Shown: positions 1 through 9,170, counted from the first letter of the stretch. The stretch: 64,000 bases of DNA from Solitalea lacus (GCF_022014595.1 NZ_CP091740.1:1302001-1366000), one strand, 5' to 3'. Program-made: numbers and translations. The notes: generated from the sequence alone by a model not told the origin.

Positions 1-1
1 A

Positions 2-910
2 CAGGTTAATAACTTGACTAATCAGCTTAAAGTTAGTCAGGAGCAATTGGCAATCGCAAAGAAAAAGGCTGACGTTGGTACTATTACTGAAGCAGATTAC
101 CTGCAATTTAAAGCACAGGTGGCAAACGATGAAACCAACCTAACCAGTGCTCAAAATCAATTAGAGATTGCCTCATTAGAATTGAAACAATTGCTCAATT
201 TAGAACCGCAACAAACATTCGGAATAATTCGGCCAAGCGATGCTGCAATGGTAGAGGCTTCTAAAAGTGCTTACGAGGCAGTTTATGTATACAATGAAGC
301 TTTGAAAATAAACCCAAGTATTAAGGTGGCAGAATATCAATCCTTGGCTTCAGAAAGAGCTGTAAGTGTTGCCAAAGGAGCATTTTATCCATCATTGAAC
401 CTGAGTGCCAATGTGGGTTCTTATTACTCTTGGAACTATTATTTGCCAGTTGATCCGGCTAATCCTAATGGTCCTGATTATAGACCAACCTTCAAAGATC
501 AGTATAACACCTTTTTAGGTAAGTCAATTAACTTGAGTTTAAACATTCCAATTTTTAACGGACTTCAATCTAGAAATTCGGTTAAGAAGGCAAAAATAAG
601 TTATGAAAACACTAAAGCTTCTGAAGTACTTGCCAAGAATCAGTTAAACAAAACTATTGCGCAATCAGTGGCTGATTTAAAAGCTGCAGAGAAAAAGTAT
701 GCATCGGCTCAAATTTCTTTTGAATCGCTTAAAAAAGCCTATGAATTTAGTCAAAAGCGTTTTGACGTTGGTTTGATTAATAGCTTGGACTTAAATATTG
801 CAAAAACCAATTACAGTAAAGCTGAATCGGAGGCTTTGCAGGCAAAATACGATATGGTTTTTAAAAGCAAAGTAATTGATTATTATTTAGGAAAGCCCTT
901 AACTTTATAA
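2..910 (+). CDS. TolC-family outer-membrane efflux channel, C-terminal part (5' end outside window)
   Basis: The reading frame is open to the left edge (frame beginning at base 2), so about 302 residues of a longer protein (family usually 430-500 aa) are visible. The protein consists of long amphipathic helices with the two-fold OEP repeat layout; the typical signature near the second helical hairpin is RFDVGLINSLDLNIAKTNY (RxxxGxxxxxDxLxA type). A beta-strand-like stretch (about residues 130-185 of the visible part) carries the membrane-barrel segment. It would form the outer-membrane exit duct of a tripartite pump. The adaptor gene starts 38 nt downstream on the same strand, so the two are probably one operon. 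An internal TTG at 14 is not the real start. The missing inner-membrane partner may lie upstream of the window. Confidence 0.9.
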   Translation, partial: QVNNLTNQLKVSQEQLAIAKKKADVGTITEADYLQFKAQVANDETNLTSAQNQLEIASLELKQLLNLEPQQTFGIIRPSDAAMVEASKSAYEAVYVYNEALKINPSIKVAEYQSLASERAVSVAKGAFYPSLNLSANVGSYYSWNYYLPVDPANPNGPDYRPTFKDQYNTFLGKSINLSLNIPIFNGLQSRNSVKKAKISYENTKASEVLAKNQLNKTIAQSVADLKAAEKKYASAQISFESLKKAYEFSQKRFDVGLINSLDLNIAKTNYSKAESEALQAKYDMVFKSKVIDYYLGKPLTL

Positions 911-948
911 GAAATATATATATAGGTGTAGCAATAACTAGAAACTAA

Positions 949-2313
949 ATGAAGAAGAAGAATAAAATTCTATGGTACTTGTTAGGTGCTATAGCGCTGT
1001 TAATTACTGTTGCTTTTGTTGGTAAGAAGAAAGGCTGGATTGGAGGCAAAAATGAAATAGAGGTTGGTGTTGATCAGGTAACTCGTCGTACAATTACTGA
1101 AACCGTTTCTGCCAGTGGTAAAATACAGCCAGAAGTCGAAGTAAAATTAAGCCCGGAGGTTTCAGGAGAGTTGATTGAAATTTATGTAAAGGAAGGCGAA
1201 CGTGTTAAAAAAGGTCAGCTCCTATGTAAAATTCGACCTGACTTTTATGCTTCCGATTACAGTCGTTCCGAAGCGATGGTGAATGAGGTGAAAGCTAACT
1301 TAGCTAATAGTCAAGCCCAGTTGGCTTCAGCTGAGGCCAGTTTTAAAAATGCTGAGGCTTCATACAAAAGAAACCTGCAATTATTTAAAGAAAAAGTTAT
1401 TTCACAATCAGAATATGATGCAGTCTTAGCGCAATATGAACAGTCTAAAGAAAGCGTTGCCGCTGCAAAACAAAGCGTTCAGGCTGCTAAGTATAGTGTG
1501 GCGTCAACTCAGGCCTCCTTACAGCAATCAGGAGTGAATTTGGCTAAAACTACAATCTACTCACCAATTGATGGTATTATTTCTTTATTAAGCGTTAAAA
1601 AAGGCGAACGTGTTTTAGGAACCGCCCAGATGCAGGGTACTGAAATTATGCGTATCGCAGATCTGAAAAGCATGGAAGCTGTTGTAGACGTAAATGAGAA
1701 CGATATTAACCGTGTTTCTATTAATGACACGGCAGATGTAGAAGTAGATGCATTCTTAGGTAAGAAATTTAAAGGAATCGTTACGTCAATTGCTAATTCC
1801 GCTTCTACAGCCAGTTCAACGGCAACTACTGATCAGGTTACTAACTTCCAGGTTAAAGTTCGTTTGTTGCCTTCATCATATGAAGCATCATTAAAGGTAG
1901 GGCAGGAATCACCATTCCGTCCGGGGTTGTCTACAACAGTTGATATTCAAACTAACAAGGTAACTAAAGTGTTGGCAGTTCCAATTCAGTCGGTAACTAC
2001 TCGTGAAGCAGAGAAAAAGACTGAGAGTAAGGATGAAATGCCTCAACAAGCAGCCGGAGATGATAAAAAGAAAGCTGATAAAAATGAAAAGGTACAAGCT
2101 TTAGTTTTTGTCATGCGTAATGGAGCGGCTCAATCAGTTAATGTTTCTACTGGTATTCAGGATGATTCTTATATTGAAATTATATCAGGTTTGAAAGATG
2201 GAGATGAAGTGATATCGGCACCTTATCTAGCAGTTTCTAAGACACTTAAAAACGGAGACAAGGTTAAAAAAGTAGAAAAAGACAAGCTTTTTGCTAGCGA
2301 TAAGAAAAAATAG
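949..2313 (+). CDS. Efflux pump periplasmic adaptor subunit (MacA/HlyD family)
   Basis: The 454-residue protein begins with an N-terminal signal anchor (hydrophobic residues about 8-25), then the barrel-sandwich/lipoyl half-motif (SGKIQPEVEVKLSPEVSGEL), a long Ala/Ser/Gln-rich coiled-coil hairpin (about residues 95-195), the second lipoyl half (TTIYSPIDGIISLLSVKKGE) and a beta-barrel domain. This is the domain order of MacA-type membrane fusion proteins that link an inner-membrane transporter to TolC. A Lys/Glu-rich hydrophilic insertion (about residues 347-382) interrupts the membrane-proximal region; such tails are common in Bacteroidota members but its role is unknown. It follows the TolC-type gene closely and is followed by a hairpin terminator, so it is the last gene of its operon. 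No MacB-like permease is seen here, so the pump type (ABC versus RND) is undetermined. Confidence 0.9.
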   Translation: MKKKNKILWYLLGAIALLITVAFVGKKKGWIGGKNEIEVGVDQVTRRTITETVSASGKIQPEVEVKLSPEVSGELIEIYVKEGERVKKGQLLCKIRPDFYASDYSRSEAMVNEVKANLANSQAQLASAEASFKNAEASYKRNLQLFKEKVISQSEYDAVLAQYEQSKESVAAAKQSVQAAKYSVASTQASLQQSGVNLAKTTIYSPIDGIISLLSVKKGERVLGTAQMQGTEIMRIADLKSMEAVVDVNENDINRVSINDTADVEVDAFLGKKFKGIVTSIANSASTASSTATTDQVTNFQVKVRLLPSSYEASLKVGQESPFRPGLSTTVDIQTNKVTKVLAVPIQSVTTREAEKKTESKDEMPQQAAGDDKKKADKNEKVQALVFVMRNGAAQSVNVSTGIQDDSYIEIISGLKDGDEVISAPYLAVSKTLKNGDKVKKVEKDKLFASDKKK

Positions 2314-2330
2314 TTTTTAATTTTTAGTTT

Positions 2331-2368
2331 AAAATGGCCTAATTTGATGTAAAATTGGGCCATTTTTA
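2331..2368 (+). terminator. Terminator of the efflux operon
   Basis: The stem AAAATGGCC (2331-2339) pairs with GGCCATTTT (2358-2366) and is followed by T residues, just after the adaptor stop codon. Confidence 0.7.
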
Positions 2369-2550
2369 TTTGTGCAATTTGCTTTTTCCGAAAGTTATCG
2401 GGGAATACCTACATCGGCTTAGTTGCATTTGTGTTGCATCATTTAAGTTTATGTAGGTTTTTATTTCAGTTTAGTTTGTAAATTAATAGAAGCATTTAAG
2501 TTGAAGAAGGACATCTAATTTTTTCTATCTTAAATAATTCGGTTTAAATA

Positions 2551-3558
2551 ATGTCAACAGAAGAGAAGAAAATACTAGTTATTGGCGGAGGAAGTTGGGC
2601 TACCGCAATTGTGAAAATGTTAACAGATAATAGCAGGAAACATGCTGTTTATTGGTGGATGCGAAATCCTGAAGATATCGAGCATTTAAAAAAGTACAGG
2701 CATAATCCCAGGTACTTAAGTTCTGTTGAGATAAACATTCAGCCTGAAAATATTACAGACGATTTAAAAGGATCGGTTGCAATTGCAGATGTGATTATTA
2801 TGGCCGTACCAGCCGCTTTTTTGAAAAGTGCTATTGCTGAGCTCACAGAGGAAGATTTTAAAGACAAGATAATAGTCTCAGCCATTAAGGGGTTTGAGCC
2901 TTCAGATAATTTGATTATCGGAGAGTACTTAAATACGCGTTATAATATTCCATTGAGTTGTATAGCGGTAATTACAGGGCCTTGTCATGCGGAGGAGGTT
3001 GCCCTTGAAAAATTATCATATTTAACAATTGCTTCTCAAAATCATGAAGTAGCCGAGCTTATTGCGCTTGCTTTATCTAACAGGTATATTAAGACGACCA
3101 TTTCAGATGATATTTACGGAACCGAATATGCTGCAGTTCTGAAGAATATTTTTGCTGTGGCTAGTGGTATTTGTCATGGCTTAGGTTATGGAGATAACTT
3201 CCAAGCTGTATTGATTGCAAACGGTTTACAGGAGATAAAACGGTTTGTAGATGCGGTGCATCCTATTGATAGAGATATTAAGGACTCAGCTTATTTGGGG
3301 GATTTGTTGGTAACTGCCTATTCTCAATTCAGCAGGAACAGAACTTTTGGAAACATGATAGGGAAGGGCTACTCAGTGAAATCAGCCCAGCTGGAAATGA
3401 ATATGGTGGCTGAAGGATATTATGCCGTAAAATGTTTACATGAGATTAACCGGGTTCACAAGGTTTATATGCCAATTAGTCGAGCTGTTTATGCTATTTT
3501 GTATGAAAACATCTCGCCTCGAATGGAAATTAGGTTGTTGGCGGAGAAATTGAGCTAA
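2551..3558 (+). CDS. gpsA: Glycerol-3-phosphate dehydrogenase [NAD(P)+]
   Basis: The 335-residue protein is the usual size for GpsA, the cytosolic enzyme that reduces dihydroxyacetone phosphate to sn-glycerol-3-phosphate for phospholipid synthesis. Visible hallmarks are the N-terminal Rossmann motif VIGGGSWATAIVKML, the substrate-domain stretch AVITGPCHAEEVA, the conserved lysine segment EYAAVLKNIFAVASGICHGL, and NRTFGNMIGKG near the C-terminus. The start ATG at 2551 directly precedes the nucleotide-binding strand, leaving no room for an alternative. The gene stands alone, converges with the helicase gene and ends in its own terminator. Confidence 0.95.
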   Translation: MSTEEKKILVIGGGSWATAIVKMLTDNSRKHAVYWWMRNPEDIEHLKKYRHNPRYLSSVEINIQPENITDDLKGSVAIADVIIMAVPAAFLKSAIAELTEEDFKDKIIVSAIKGFEPSDNLIIGEYLNTRYNIPLSCIAVITGPCHAEEVALEKLSYLTIASQNHEVAELIALALSNRYIKTTISDDIYGTEYAAVLKNIFAVASGICHGLGYGDNFQAVLIANGLQEIKRFVDAVHPIDRDIKDSAYLGDLLVTAYSQFSRNRTFGNMIGKGYSVKSAQLEMNMVAEGYYAVKCLHEINRVHKVYMPISRAVYAILYENISPRMEIRLLAEKLS

Positions 3559-3585
3559 CGATTTGGAATAAATAATACAGGAATT

Positions 3586-3618
3586 AAAAGGCGGGAAGTT
3601 TTACTTTTCGCCTTTTGT
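3586..3618 (+). terminator. gpsA terminator
   Basis: AAAAGGCG (3586-3593) pairs with CGCCTTTT (3609-3616); the interior can extend the stem with G-T pairs. It lies 28 nt after the gpsA stop codon. Confidence 0.7.
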
Positions 3619-3634
3619 TTGAGCTTAGAAAATA

Positions 3635-3662
3635 AAAAACTCCGGGGGATTCCCGGAGTCTG
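3635..3662 (-). terminator. Terminator of the DEAD-box helicase gene
   Basis: Read on the minus strand, a GC-rich stem ACTCCGGG/CCCGGAGT (3639-3646 with 3652-3659) is followed by a T run. It is back to back with the gpsA terminator, insulating the two convergent genes. Confidence 0.75.
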
Positions 3663-3690
3663 TATGATTTGGAAAGATATTCTAATTAGA

Positions 3691-5529
3691 TTACCAACGA
3701 CCTTTTCTTTCGTCGCTATTGCTGTTTGAAGGACGACGTTCACGATTGCCTCCGTTGAAACTTCTGCGTTCGCCTCTGTCATTTCGATCGCCACGATCAC
3801 GGTTGCCACTAAAGCCTCCTCGGCGCTCACCTCCACCTTCACTGCGACGGCCTCCGCCAAAGCCCGAACGACGTTCTTCGCGTTTCCGGTCGCCATCTTG
3901 GGAAATCTCAATACGAACCTGACGACCATTGAAGTCTTTTGATTTAAAGCCTTCAAAGATTTTGTCAACATTATCGCTTTCAATCTCGAAGAAAGAGTAT
4001 ACGCCTTTAACATCAATACGGCCAATTTTGCTACCGCTTACATGTGCATTGTCGCAAATGTAACGTAACATGTCACCACGTGTAAAGTCATCAAGAGAAC
4101 CCAAGTTAACGAATAAACGAGTAAACTTACCGGCTCCACCGCGCATTGAATGGCGATCACCTCTTTCACCACGTTCACCACGTTCACGACCTTCGCGCTC
4201 GTCTACACGGGCGTTCAAATCAGGAGCGTTTTTATAGTAATCAAGGAAACGGTTGAACTCTAAGGATGCAAAACGTTTGATGATATCCTCTTTGCTAACA
4301 TCAGCAAATTCGGCATTTATGCGTTCCAGGTACTGATCGATCTGGTCGTTCACTTGTACGTTGTGTACTTTGTGAATAAGGGCAAATAATTGTTTTTCAC
4401 AAACATCAAATCCGTTAGGAATATCACATTTAGTGAATTTCTTTTTGATGATACGCTCGATCTGACGGATTTTACCCATTTCTTTGCTATTAACAATAGC
4501 CATAGAAACGCCAGTTTTACCAGCACGAGCAGTACGTCCACTTCTGTGAGTGTAGCTTTCTACATCATCAGGAAGTGAATAGTTGATTACGTGAGTTACA
4601 TCGTTAACATCAATACCACGGGCAGCAACATCAGTAGCAATCAATAACTGTAAAGAACGATCGCGGTAGCGTTTCATTACTTTATCGCGTTGTTGTTGTG
4701 ATAAGTCACCATGTAAAGCATCAGCATTGTATCCATCACGGATTAAAGCTTCAGCAATTTCCTGGGTTTCAATTTTGGTACGACAGAAAACAATACCGAA
4801 AATCTCAGGGTTAAAGTCAACTAAACGTTTAAAAGCAGCATATTTATCACGTGCTTTAGCAACGTAATATTCGTGCTCAATATTGGCGTTACCTTCGTTA
4901 CGATTACCTACGGTTAATTCAAATGGGTCGGTCATGTAATTTTGTGAAATACGACGTACCTCATTTGGCATAGTTGCCGAGAATAACCAAGTGTTTTTAG
5001 TGTCAGGAGTGTGAGAAAGAATAGCATTGATGTCTTCCTGGAAACCCATGTTCAACATCTCATCAGCTTCGTCTAATACAGAGATTTTAACATTATCAAA
5101 GTTGATAACATTGCGGTTGATAATATCCAACATACGGCCTGGGGTAGCTACAATGATATGAGCTCCTCGTTTCAGGTCGCGCATTTGGTTAATAATGCTG
5201 GCGCCGCCATAAACAGCTACAACATTAACTTGGCCTAGGTATTTACTGAAATTTACTAAGTCGTTAGTAATTTGTAAGCAAAGTTCGCGGGTTGGACATA
5301 ATACCAACGCTTGTGGCTGACGCAAATCAAGGTTGATAAGCTCCAGCATTGGCAAGCCAAATGCTGCAGTTTTACCGGTTCCGGTTTGTGCAAGTCCAAC
5401 AAAGTCGCGATTGCCTTTTAAAAGTTCCGGGATTGCTTGTTCCTGAATAGGAGTAGGCGCTTCGAATCCCAGCTCAGTAATAGCTTGGACAGTTTTGGGG
5501 CCAATGCCCAATTGTTCAAATAAATTCAT
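3691..5529 (-). CDS. DEAD-box ATP-dependent RNA helicase (DeaD/CsdA-like) with DbpA-type RNA-binding domain and RG-rich tail
   Basis: This is a 612-residue cytosolic RNA helicase of the kind used in ribosome assembly and mRNA turnover, especially in the cold. Motifs in order: Q-motif GFEAPTPIQEQAIP, motif I AQTGTGKTAAF, DEAD box (VLDEADEMLNMG), SAT in motif III, and motif VI HRSGRTARAGKTG. After the two RecA domains (to about residue 370) come a linker rich in GERGERGDR, a DbpA-type RNA-binding domain (about 460-535, KFTRLFVNLGSLDD...), and a low-complexity Arg/Gly/Asn-rich tail (about 545-612) ending in RKGRW. The ATG at 5529 is preferred over the TTG one codon upstream. It has its own promoter and a leader of about 120 nt with two hairpins, which suggests post-transcriptional control. 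Confidence 0.93.
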   Translation of the reverse strand: MNLFEQLGIGPKTVQAITELGFEAPTPIQEQAIPELLKGNRDFVGLAQTGTGKTAAFGLPMLELINLDLRQPQALVLCPTRELCLQITNDLVNFSKYLGQVNVVAVYGGASIINQMRDLKRGAHIIVATPGRMLDIINRNVINFDNVKISVLDEADEMLNMGFQEDINAILSHTPDTKNTWLFSATMPNEVRRISQNYMTDPFELTVGNRNEGNANIEHEYYVAKARDKYAAFKRLVDFNPEIFGIVFCRTKIETQEIAEALIRDGYNADALHGDLSQQQRDKVMKRYRDRSLQLLIATDVAARGIDVNDVTHVINYSLPDDVESYTHRSGRTARAGKTGVSMAIVNSKEMGKIRQIERIIKKKFTKCDIPNGFDVCEKQLFALIHKVHNVQVNDQIDQYLERINAEFADVSKEDIIKRFASLEFNRFLDYYKNAPDLNARVDEREGRERGERGERGDRHSMRGGAGKFTRLFVNLGSLDDFTRGDMLRYICDNAHVSGSKIGRIDVKGVYSFFEIESDNVDKIFEGFKSKDFNGRQVRIEISQDGDRKREERRSGFGGGRRSEGGGERRGGFSGNRDRGDRNDRGERRSFNGGNRERRPSNSNSDERKGRW

Positions 5530-5544
5530 CAAGTTTTTTAAGTT

Positions 5545-5560
5545 TTAACCGAATGGTTAA
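5545..5560. repeat. Small perfect hairpin in the helicase leader next to the start codon
   Basis: TTAACC GAAT GGTTAA is a perfect 6-bp stem with a 4-nt loop, 16 nt before the helicase ATG. In the mRNA it would sit over the translation initiation region. Confidence 0.6.
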
Positions 5561-5623
5561 CAGGAGGGTAGCTTGGGATTTAAAAAGGGAATGATCGCCA
5601 GATCAAAATACCTCTCTACCTAT

Positions 5624-5639
5624 CCCGATAAACATCGGG
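5624..5639. repeat. GC-rich hairpin near the 5' end of the helicase transcript
   Basis: CCCGAT AAAC ATCGGG forms a perfect 6-bp stem-loop about 14-18 nt downstream of the predicted transcription start on the minus strand. On the plus strand it is followed by a T run, so it could also act as a weak terminator for plus-strand transcription, but no plus-strand gene ends here. Confidence 0.6.
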
Positions 5640-5656
5640 TGTTTTTTAAACAGGTG

Positions 5657-5664
5657 CAAATGTA
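5657..5664 (-). promoter_or_regulatory. Promoter -7 box of the helicase gene
   Basis: On the minus strand the sequence reads TACATTTG followed by C, a full match to the Bacteroidota TAnnTTTG consensus. It implies a leader of about 120 nt. No good TTG is seen 18-19 nt upstream. Confidence 0.6.
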
Positions 5665-5793
5665 AGGTTATTTTATTTTAAAAACGAAATTTGTTTTTAG
5701 TGTAGTTGTTTGATTTTCAGTATTTAATTTGGTTTTAATTAAAGCTAGGGTAGCTTGTTTGGGTTTTAAAAAGCTGTTTGAAAGGCTTAAAAA

Positions 5794-5842
5794 CAGAAAA
5801 TGAGGATTATCAAATCGTTGATAATCCTCATTTTCTGAAGTT
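5794..5842 (-). terminator. Strong terminator of the DUF4293 gene
   Basis: A perfect 20-bp stem (5794-5813 with 5818-5837) with an ATCG loop is followed on the minus strand by a T run. It lies 40 nt past the DUF4293 stop codon. Confidence 0.8.
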
Positions 5843-5878
5843 AATTTATTTCTCGCGTATTTGAAATTTTAATGCTTA

Positions 5879-6364
5879 TTAACGCAAGCGATCAGCCGAT
5901 CGTATTAGATTTTCGTCTTTTCTGATGCTACGTAAGGCAAGCATCAAGGTAATGATAATTACAGTAAATAGATAAGAGCCAATTTTGGCACTCCAATTAG
6001 AAACGTTGCCAATGCTTTCAGGTTGAGCTTTCATCATCATGAAAACAGATAACCCTAAAGCAATAAATGCATTAATCCAGCATAAGCTAATTTGAAGTTT
6101 TCTGTTCTTATATAAAAAAATGGTGGCTAAGGCCATGGCAGCTATTGCAATGGTTAGGACAATTCCAATAATATAGGTTTCCACCTGGTTTGGTCCGGCC
6201 ATTGACATAATGTATTTGCCAGAGGTTTTAATTTCTACCAATTCTTTAATACTACCTTGTCCGTTATTATCCATGTCGACAAAGCTTACTACAGGTACAA
6301 AAAATAAAGCTGATGCGGCCACAAAAGCAATGGCTAGGTAAATTGATTGAATACGTTGTATCAT
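5879..6364 (-). CDS. DUF4293 family four-helix membrane protein
   Basis: The 161-residue protein begins MIQRIQSIYLAIAFVAASAL, the characteristic start of the DUF4293 family, which is largely limited to Bacteroidota. Four hydrophobic segments are visible (about residues 8-28, 62-84, 92-112 and 121-142), and the tail is basic (RSIRKDENLIRSADRLR). The function of the family is not known. The predicted promoter box TATATTTG ends 5 nt before the ATG, so the mRNA is expected to be almost leaderless. It is divergent from truA and shares a short intergenic region with it. Confidence 0.85.
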   Translation of the reverse strand: MIQRIQSIYLAIAFVAASALFFVPVVSFVDMDNNGQGSIKELVEIKTSGKYIMSMAGPNQVETYIIGIVLTIAIAAMALATIFLYKNRKLQISLCWINAFIALGLSVFMMMKAQPESIGNVSNWSAKIGSYLFTVIIITLMLALRSIRKDENLIRSADRLR

Positions 6365-6369
6365 GATGT

Positions 6370-6377
6370 CAAATATA
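6370..6377 (-). promoter_or_regulatory. Promoter -7 box of the DUF4293 gene
   Basis: TATATTTG on the minus strand ends 5 nt upstream of the ATG, predicting a leader of only about 2 nt. Confidence 0.55.
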
Positions 6378-6458
6378 AAAACGAATTAGAGAATTTGGAC
6401 AGATTTGAACAAATTCAATTCGTGAAATTTGATTGATTAGTGGAAGATGTGATTTCTC

Positions 6459-6466
6459 TATCTTTG
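6459..6466 (+). promoter_or_regulatory. Promoter -7 box of truA
   Basis: TATCTTTG followed by C is a full consensus match ending 8 nt before the truA ATG. It lies inside the 5' extension that would be translated if an upstream start were used, and so argues for the ATG at 6475. Confidence 0.6.
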
Positions 6467-6474
6467 CGGGATCA

Positions 6475-7308
6475 ATGGAAGAACAAACGAAGTACCGATA
6501 TTTTATAGAATTAGCCTATAAAGGCACTCATTTTCATGGATGGCAAATTCAACCCAATGCAGTTAGTGTTCAGGAAGTGTTGAACAAAGCACTTACAACT
6601 GTGTTGCGTGAAGAAATTGAAACTGTCGGTTGCGGACGGACTGACACTGGCGTGCATGCCACTAATTTTTTTGCTCATTTTGATACTGCGACAGAAGTCA
6701 AAGGACAGTTATTAGATGTCAGAAGTAAGAAGGAAGAGAGTGGACTGTCCAGTGATGAAACTCGAAAGGTAATTGATAGTTTGCGCCTGGTGAAGGCGGT
6801 AAATGCTCTGGTAGGGTACGATATTGCTGTTAAGAGATTTATTTCGGTGGCACCTGAGGCACATGCTCGCTTTGATGCCATAAGCCGTTCGTATGAGTAT
6901 CATGTTTACTTTGATAAGAATCCGTTTAAAAAGGAGTTTGGCTTTTTGTTGAATTATAATCCAAACATTGTTGCTATGAATAAAGCTGCGGAACTAATCA
7001 TGACATACACTGATTTTAGCTGCTTTAGTAAAAGCAATACTCAAACTTTTACTAACAACTGCAAAATTACCAAGGCTGAATGGGTCAAAGTAGATGGCGG
7101 GCTGGTGTTTCATATTACCGCTGATAGGTTTTTAAGAAATATGGTAAGAGCAATTGTAGGTACTTTACTTCAGGTTGGCAGGGGAGAATTGTCGATGGAT
7201 GAAGTAAAGCAAGTTTTGGAAAGTAAAAGTAGATCCCAAGCAGGAGAATCAGTGCCTGCAGAAGGATTGTTTCTAACCACCATTACCTACCCATATATCA
7301 ATAACTAA
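6475..7308 (+). CDS. truA: tRNA pseudouridine(38-40) synthase
   Basis: TruA isomerises uridines 38-40 in the tRNA anticodon stem. The catalytic aspartate lies in GCGRTDTGVHA, and the family signatures KYRYFIELAYKGTHFHGWQ, ARFDAISRSYEYHV and RFLRNMVRAIVGTLLQVG are all present. The ATG at 6475 (277 aa) is chosen because the promoter box lies at 6459-6466; a longer frame from 6433 would cross it. Compared with E. coli TruA there is a charged insertion of about 20 residues (around VRSKKEESGLSSDETRKV) between the catalytic loop and the next conserved helix, probably a surface loop. The gene is monocistronic or co-transcribed with the ABC exporter that starts 80 nt downstream. Confidence 0.95.
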   Translation: MEEQTKYRYFIELAYKGTHFHGWQIQPNAVSVQEVLNKALTTVLREEIETVGCGRTDTGVHATNFFAHFDTATEVKGQLLDVRSKKEESGLSSDETRKVIDSLRLVKAVNALVGYDIAVKRFISVAPEAHARFDAISRSYEYHVYFDKNPFKKEFGFLLNYNPNIVAMNKAAELIMTYTDFSCFSKSNTQTFTNNCKITKAEWVKVDGGLVFHITADRFLRNMVRAIVGTLLQVGRGELSMDEVKQVLESKSRSQAGESVPAEGLFLTTITYPYINN

Positions 7309-7388
7309 AAACAATTTAACAGTTTTGCTACTTAACAATTAACCGGTTATCATTTCTTATTTTTAAAAATCTAATTTGAAAACTATTT

Positions 7389-9149
7389 ATGGCTGTAACG
7401 GGCAATGCTCTTGATTTAAAACTTACCAGCAGAGTATTTAATTATGCAAAACCCTATAAAGGGATTTTTTATTGGGCGGTAATTTTAACTATTGGTTTGG
7501 CTCTTGTTGCTCCATTACGACCCTATTTGGTTGAATATACTGTTGATCATTTTATTCTTAATAATGATATGAATGGTTTGATGAAAATGACCGGATTGAT
7601 GATCGGAGTCATTTTAATTCAAACCATTCTGCAATATAATCATACATTTTGCACAAACTGGCTAGGTCAGTCGGTGATTAAAGACATACGCAGAGACACG
7701 TTCAATCATATAATGAACCTTCGTCTTAAGTATTTTGATAACACGCCTATTGGTACACTGATTACTCGTACTGTTTCTGATTTGGAAACCATTGCCGATG
7801 TGTTTTCGGAAGGTCTAATCTCTATTATTGGTGATATTTTGCAAATAGTAACTATAATAGCCTTTATGCTTTATACCGATGCAACATTAACATTAGTTGT
7901 ATTGGCACCAATGCCTCTGCTTATTGTGGCAACATACATTTTTAAAGAAGCTATAAAGTCAGCTTTTCAGGAGGTTAGGCAGCAGGTTACTCGTTTAAAT
8001 ACCTTTTTGCAGGAGCACATAACAGGAATGTTCGTTACTCAGCTGTTCGGACGGGAAGAACAGGAGTTTAACAAGTTTAAAAGCATTAATCGTGTGCACC
8101 GCAAAGCTCATATTCGTTCTAATTGGTATTATTCTATTTTTTTTCCGGTGGTGGAGTTAATTTCAGCCATGTCGGTTGGCTTGTTGGTATGGTGGGGGGC
8201 CAAAGAAATTATAGATAATGAAATTTCGCCAGGAGTAGTGGTGTCTTTTATAATGTATATCAACATGCTTTATCGACCAATAAGAGAACTTGCTGATAAA
8301 TTTAATACCCTGCAAATGGGGATGGTGAGTGCTGAGCGGGTTTTTAAAGTAATTGATACTGATGAAGTAACTCCCAATACCGGAACGTTGAAGCCTGATC
8401 ATTTGAATGGAGCGGTATCATTTGAGAACGTGTGGTTTGCTTATAACGATGAACAGTGGGTTTTAAAAGATATTTCGTTTGATATTAAGCCTGGAGAAAC
8501 GCTTGCATTGGTAGGAGCTACAGGGGCTGGAAAATCATCAACAATAAATATTTTAAATCGTTTTTATGAGATTGGAAAAGGTTCTGTGAGGCTTGATGGG
8601 GTGGATATACGTGAGTATGACTTGAACTACCTTCGTTCGTGCATTGCTACCGTTTTACAAGATGTTTTCTTGTTTTCTGATTCCATATACAAAAACATCA
8701 GTTTAAATAATGATGAAATTACCCGATCACAAATTGAGGAGGCTGCCAGGGCTGTAGGAGCAGAAGAATTTATTAAACGTTTGCCCGGTGGATTTGATTA
8801 TAATGTGATGGAGCGAGGTGCTACTCTTTCGGCAGGACAGGCTCAATTAATATCGTTTATTCGTGCATTGGTTTATGATCCTAAAATTTTGGTTCTAGAT
8901 GAGGCTACATCTTCGGTTGATACTGAAACCGAAGAGCTTATTCAAAGCGCTATTTTAAAATTAATGCAAGGTAGAACTACCATTGTTATAGCGCATAGAT
9001 TGTCGACGATTCAAAATGCTGATAAAATTATTGTGCTAGATAAAGGAGAAATTAAAGAGATGGGAAATCATCAGGAGTTGTTGAAATTGAATGGCTTTTA
9101 TAAGCGATTGTATGACTTACAATTTAATTCAGTAGGCATAAAAGTATAA
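7389..9149 (+). CDS. ABC exporter, fused permease and ATPase (MsbA/lipid-multidrug type)
   Basis: This 586-residue half-transporter has an N-terminal six-helix membrane domain (about residues 20-310) and a C-terminal nucleotide-binding domain. Visible ATPase motifs: Walker A GATGAGKSS, Q-loop ATVLQDVFLFSD, signature LSAGQ (variant of LSGGQ), Walker B KILVLDEATSSVD and H-loop IVIAHRLST. It should work as a homodimer, or with another half-transporter, at the inner membrane. The domain order and size match the MsbA/BmrA type rather than a two-gene importer, but the substrate cannot be read from the sequence. It ends in a strong terminator. Confidence 0.9.
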   Translation: MAVTGNALDLKLTSRVFNYAKPYKGIFYWAVILTIGLALVAPLRPYLVEYTVDHFILNNDMNGLMKMTGLMIGVILIQTILQYNHTFCTNWLGQSVIKDIRRDTFNHIMNLRLKYFDNTPIGTLITRTVSDLETIADVFSEGLISIIGDILQIVTIIAFMLYTDATLTLVVLAPMPLLIVATYIFKEAIKSAFQEVRQQVTRLNTFLQEHITGMFVTQLFGREEQEFNKFKSINRVHRKAHIRSNWYYSIFFPVVELISAMSVGLLVWWGAKEIIDNEISPGVVVSFIMYINMLYRPIRELADKFNTLQMGMVSAERVFKVIDTDEVTPNTGTLKPDHLNGAVSFENVWFAYNDEQWVLKDISFDIKPGETLALVGATGAGKSSTINILNRFYEIGKGSVRLDGVDIREYDLNYLRSCIATVLQDVFLFSDSIYKNISLNNDEITRSQIEEAARAVGAEEFIKRLPGGFDYNVMERGATLSAGQAQLISFIRALVYDPKILVLDEATSSVDTETEELIQSAILKLMQGRTTIVIAHRLSTIQNADKIIVLDKGEIKEMGNHQELLKLNGFYKRLYDLQFNSVGIKV

Positions 9150-9170
9150 AGTGCTATTCTTGAAGATAAA

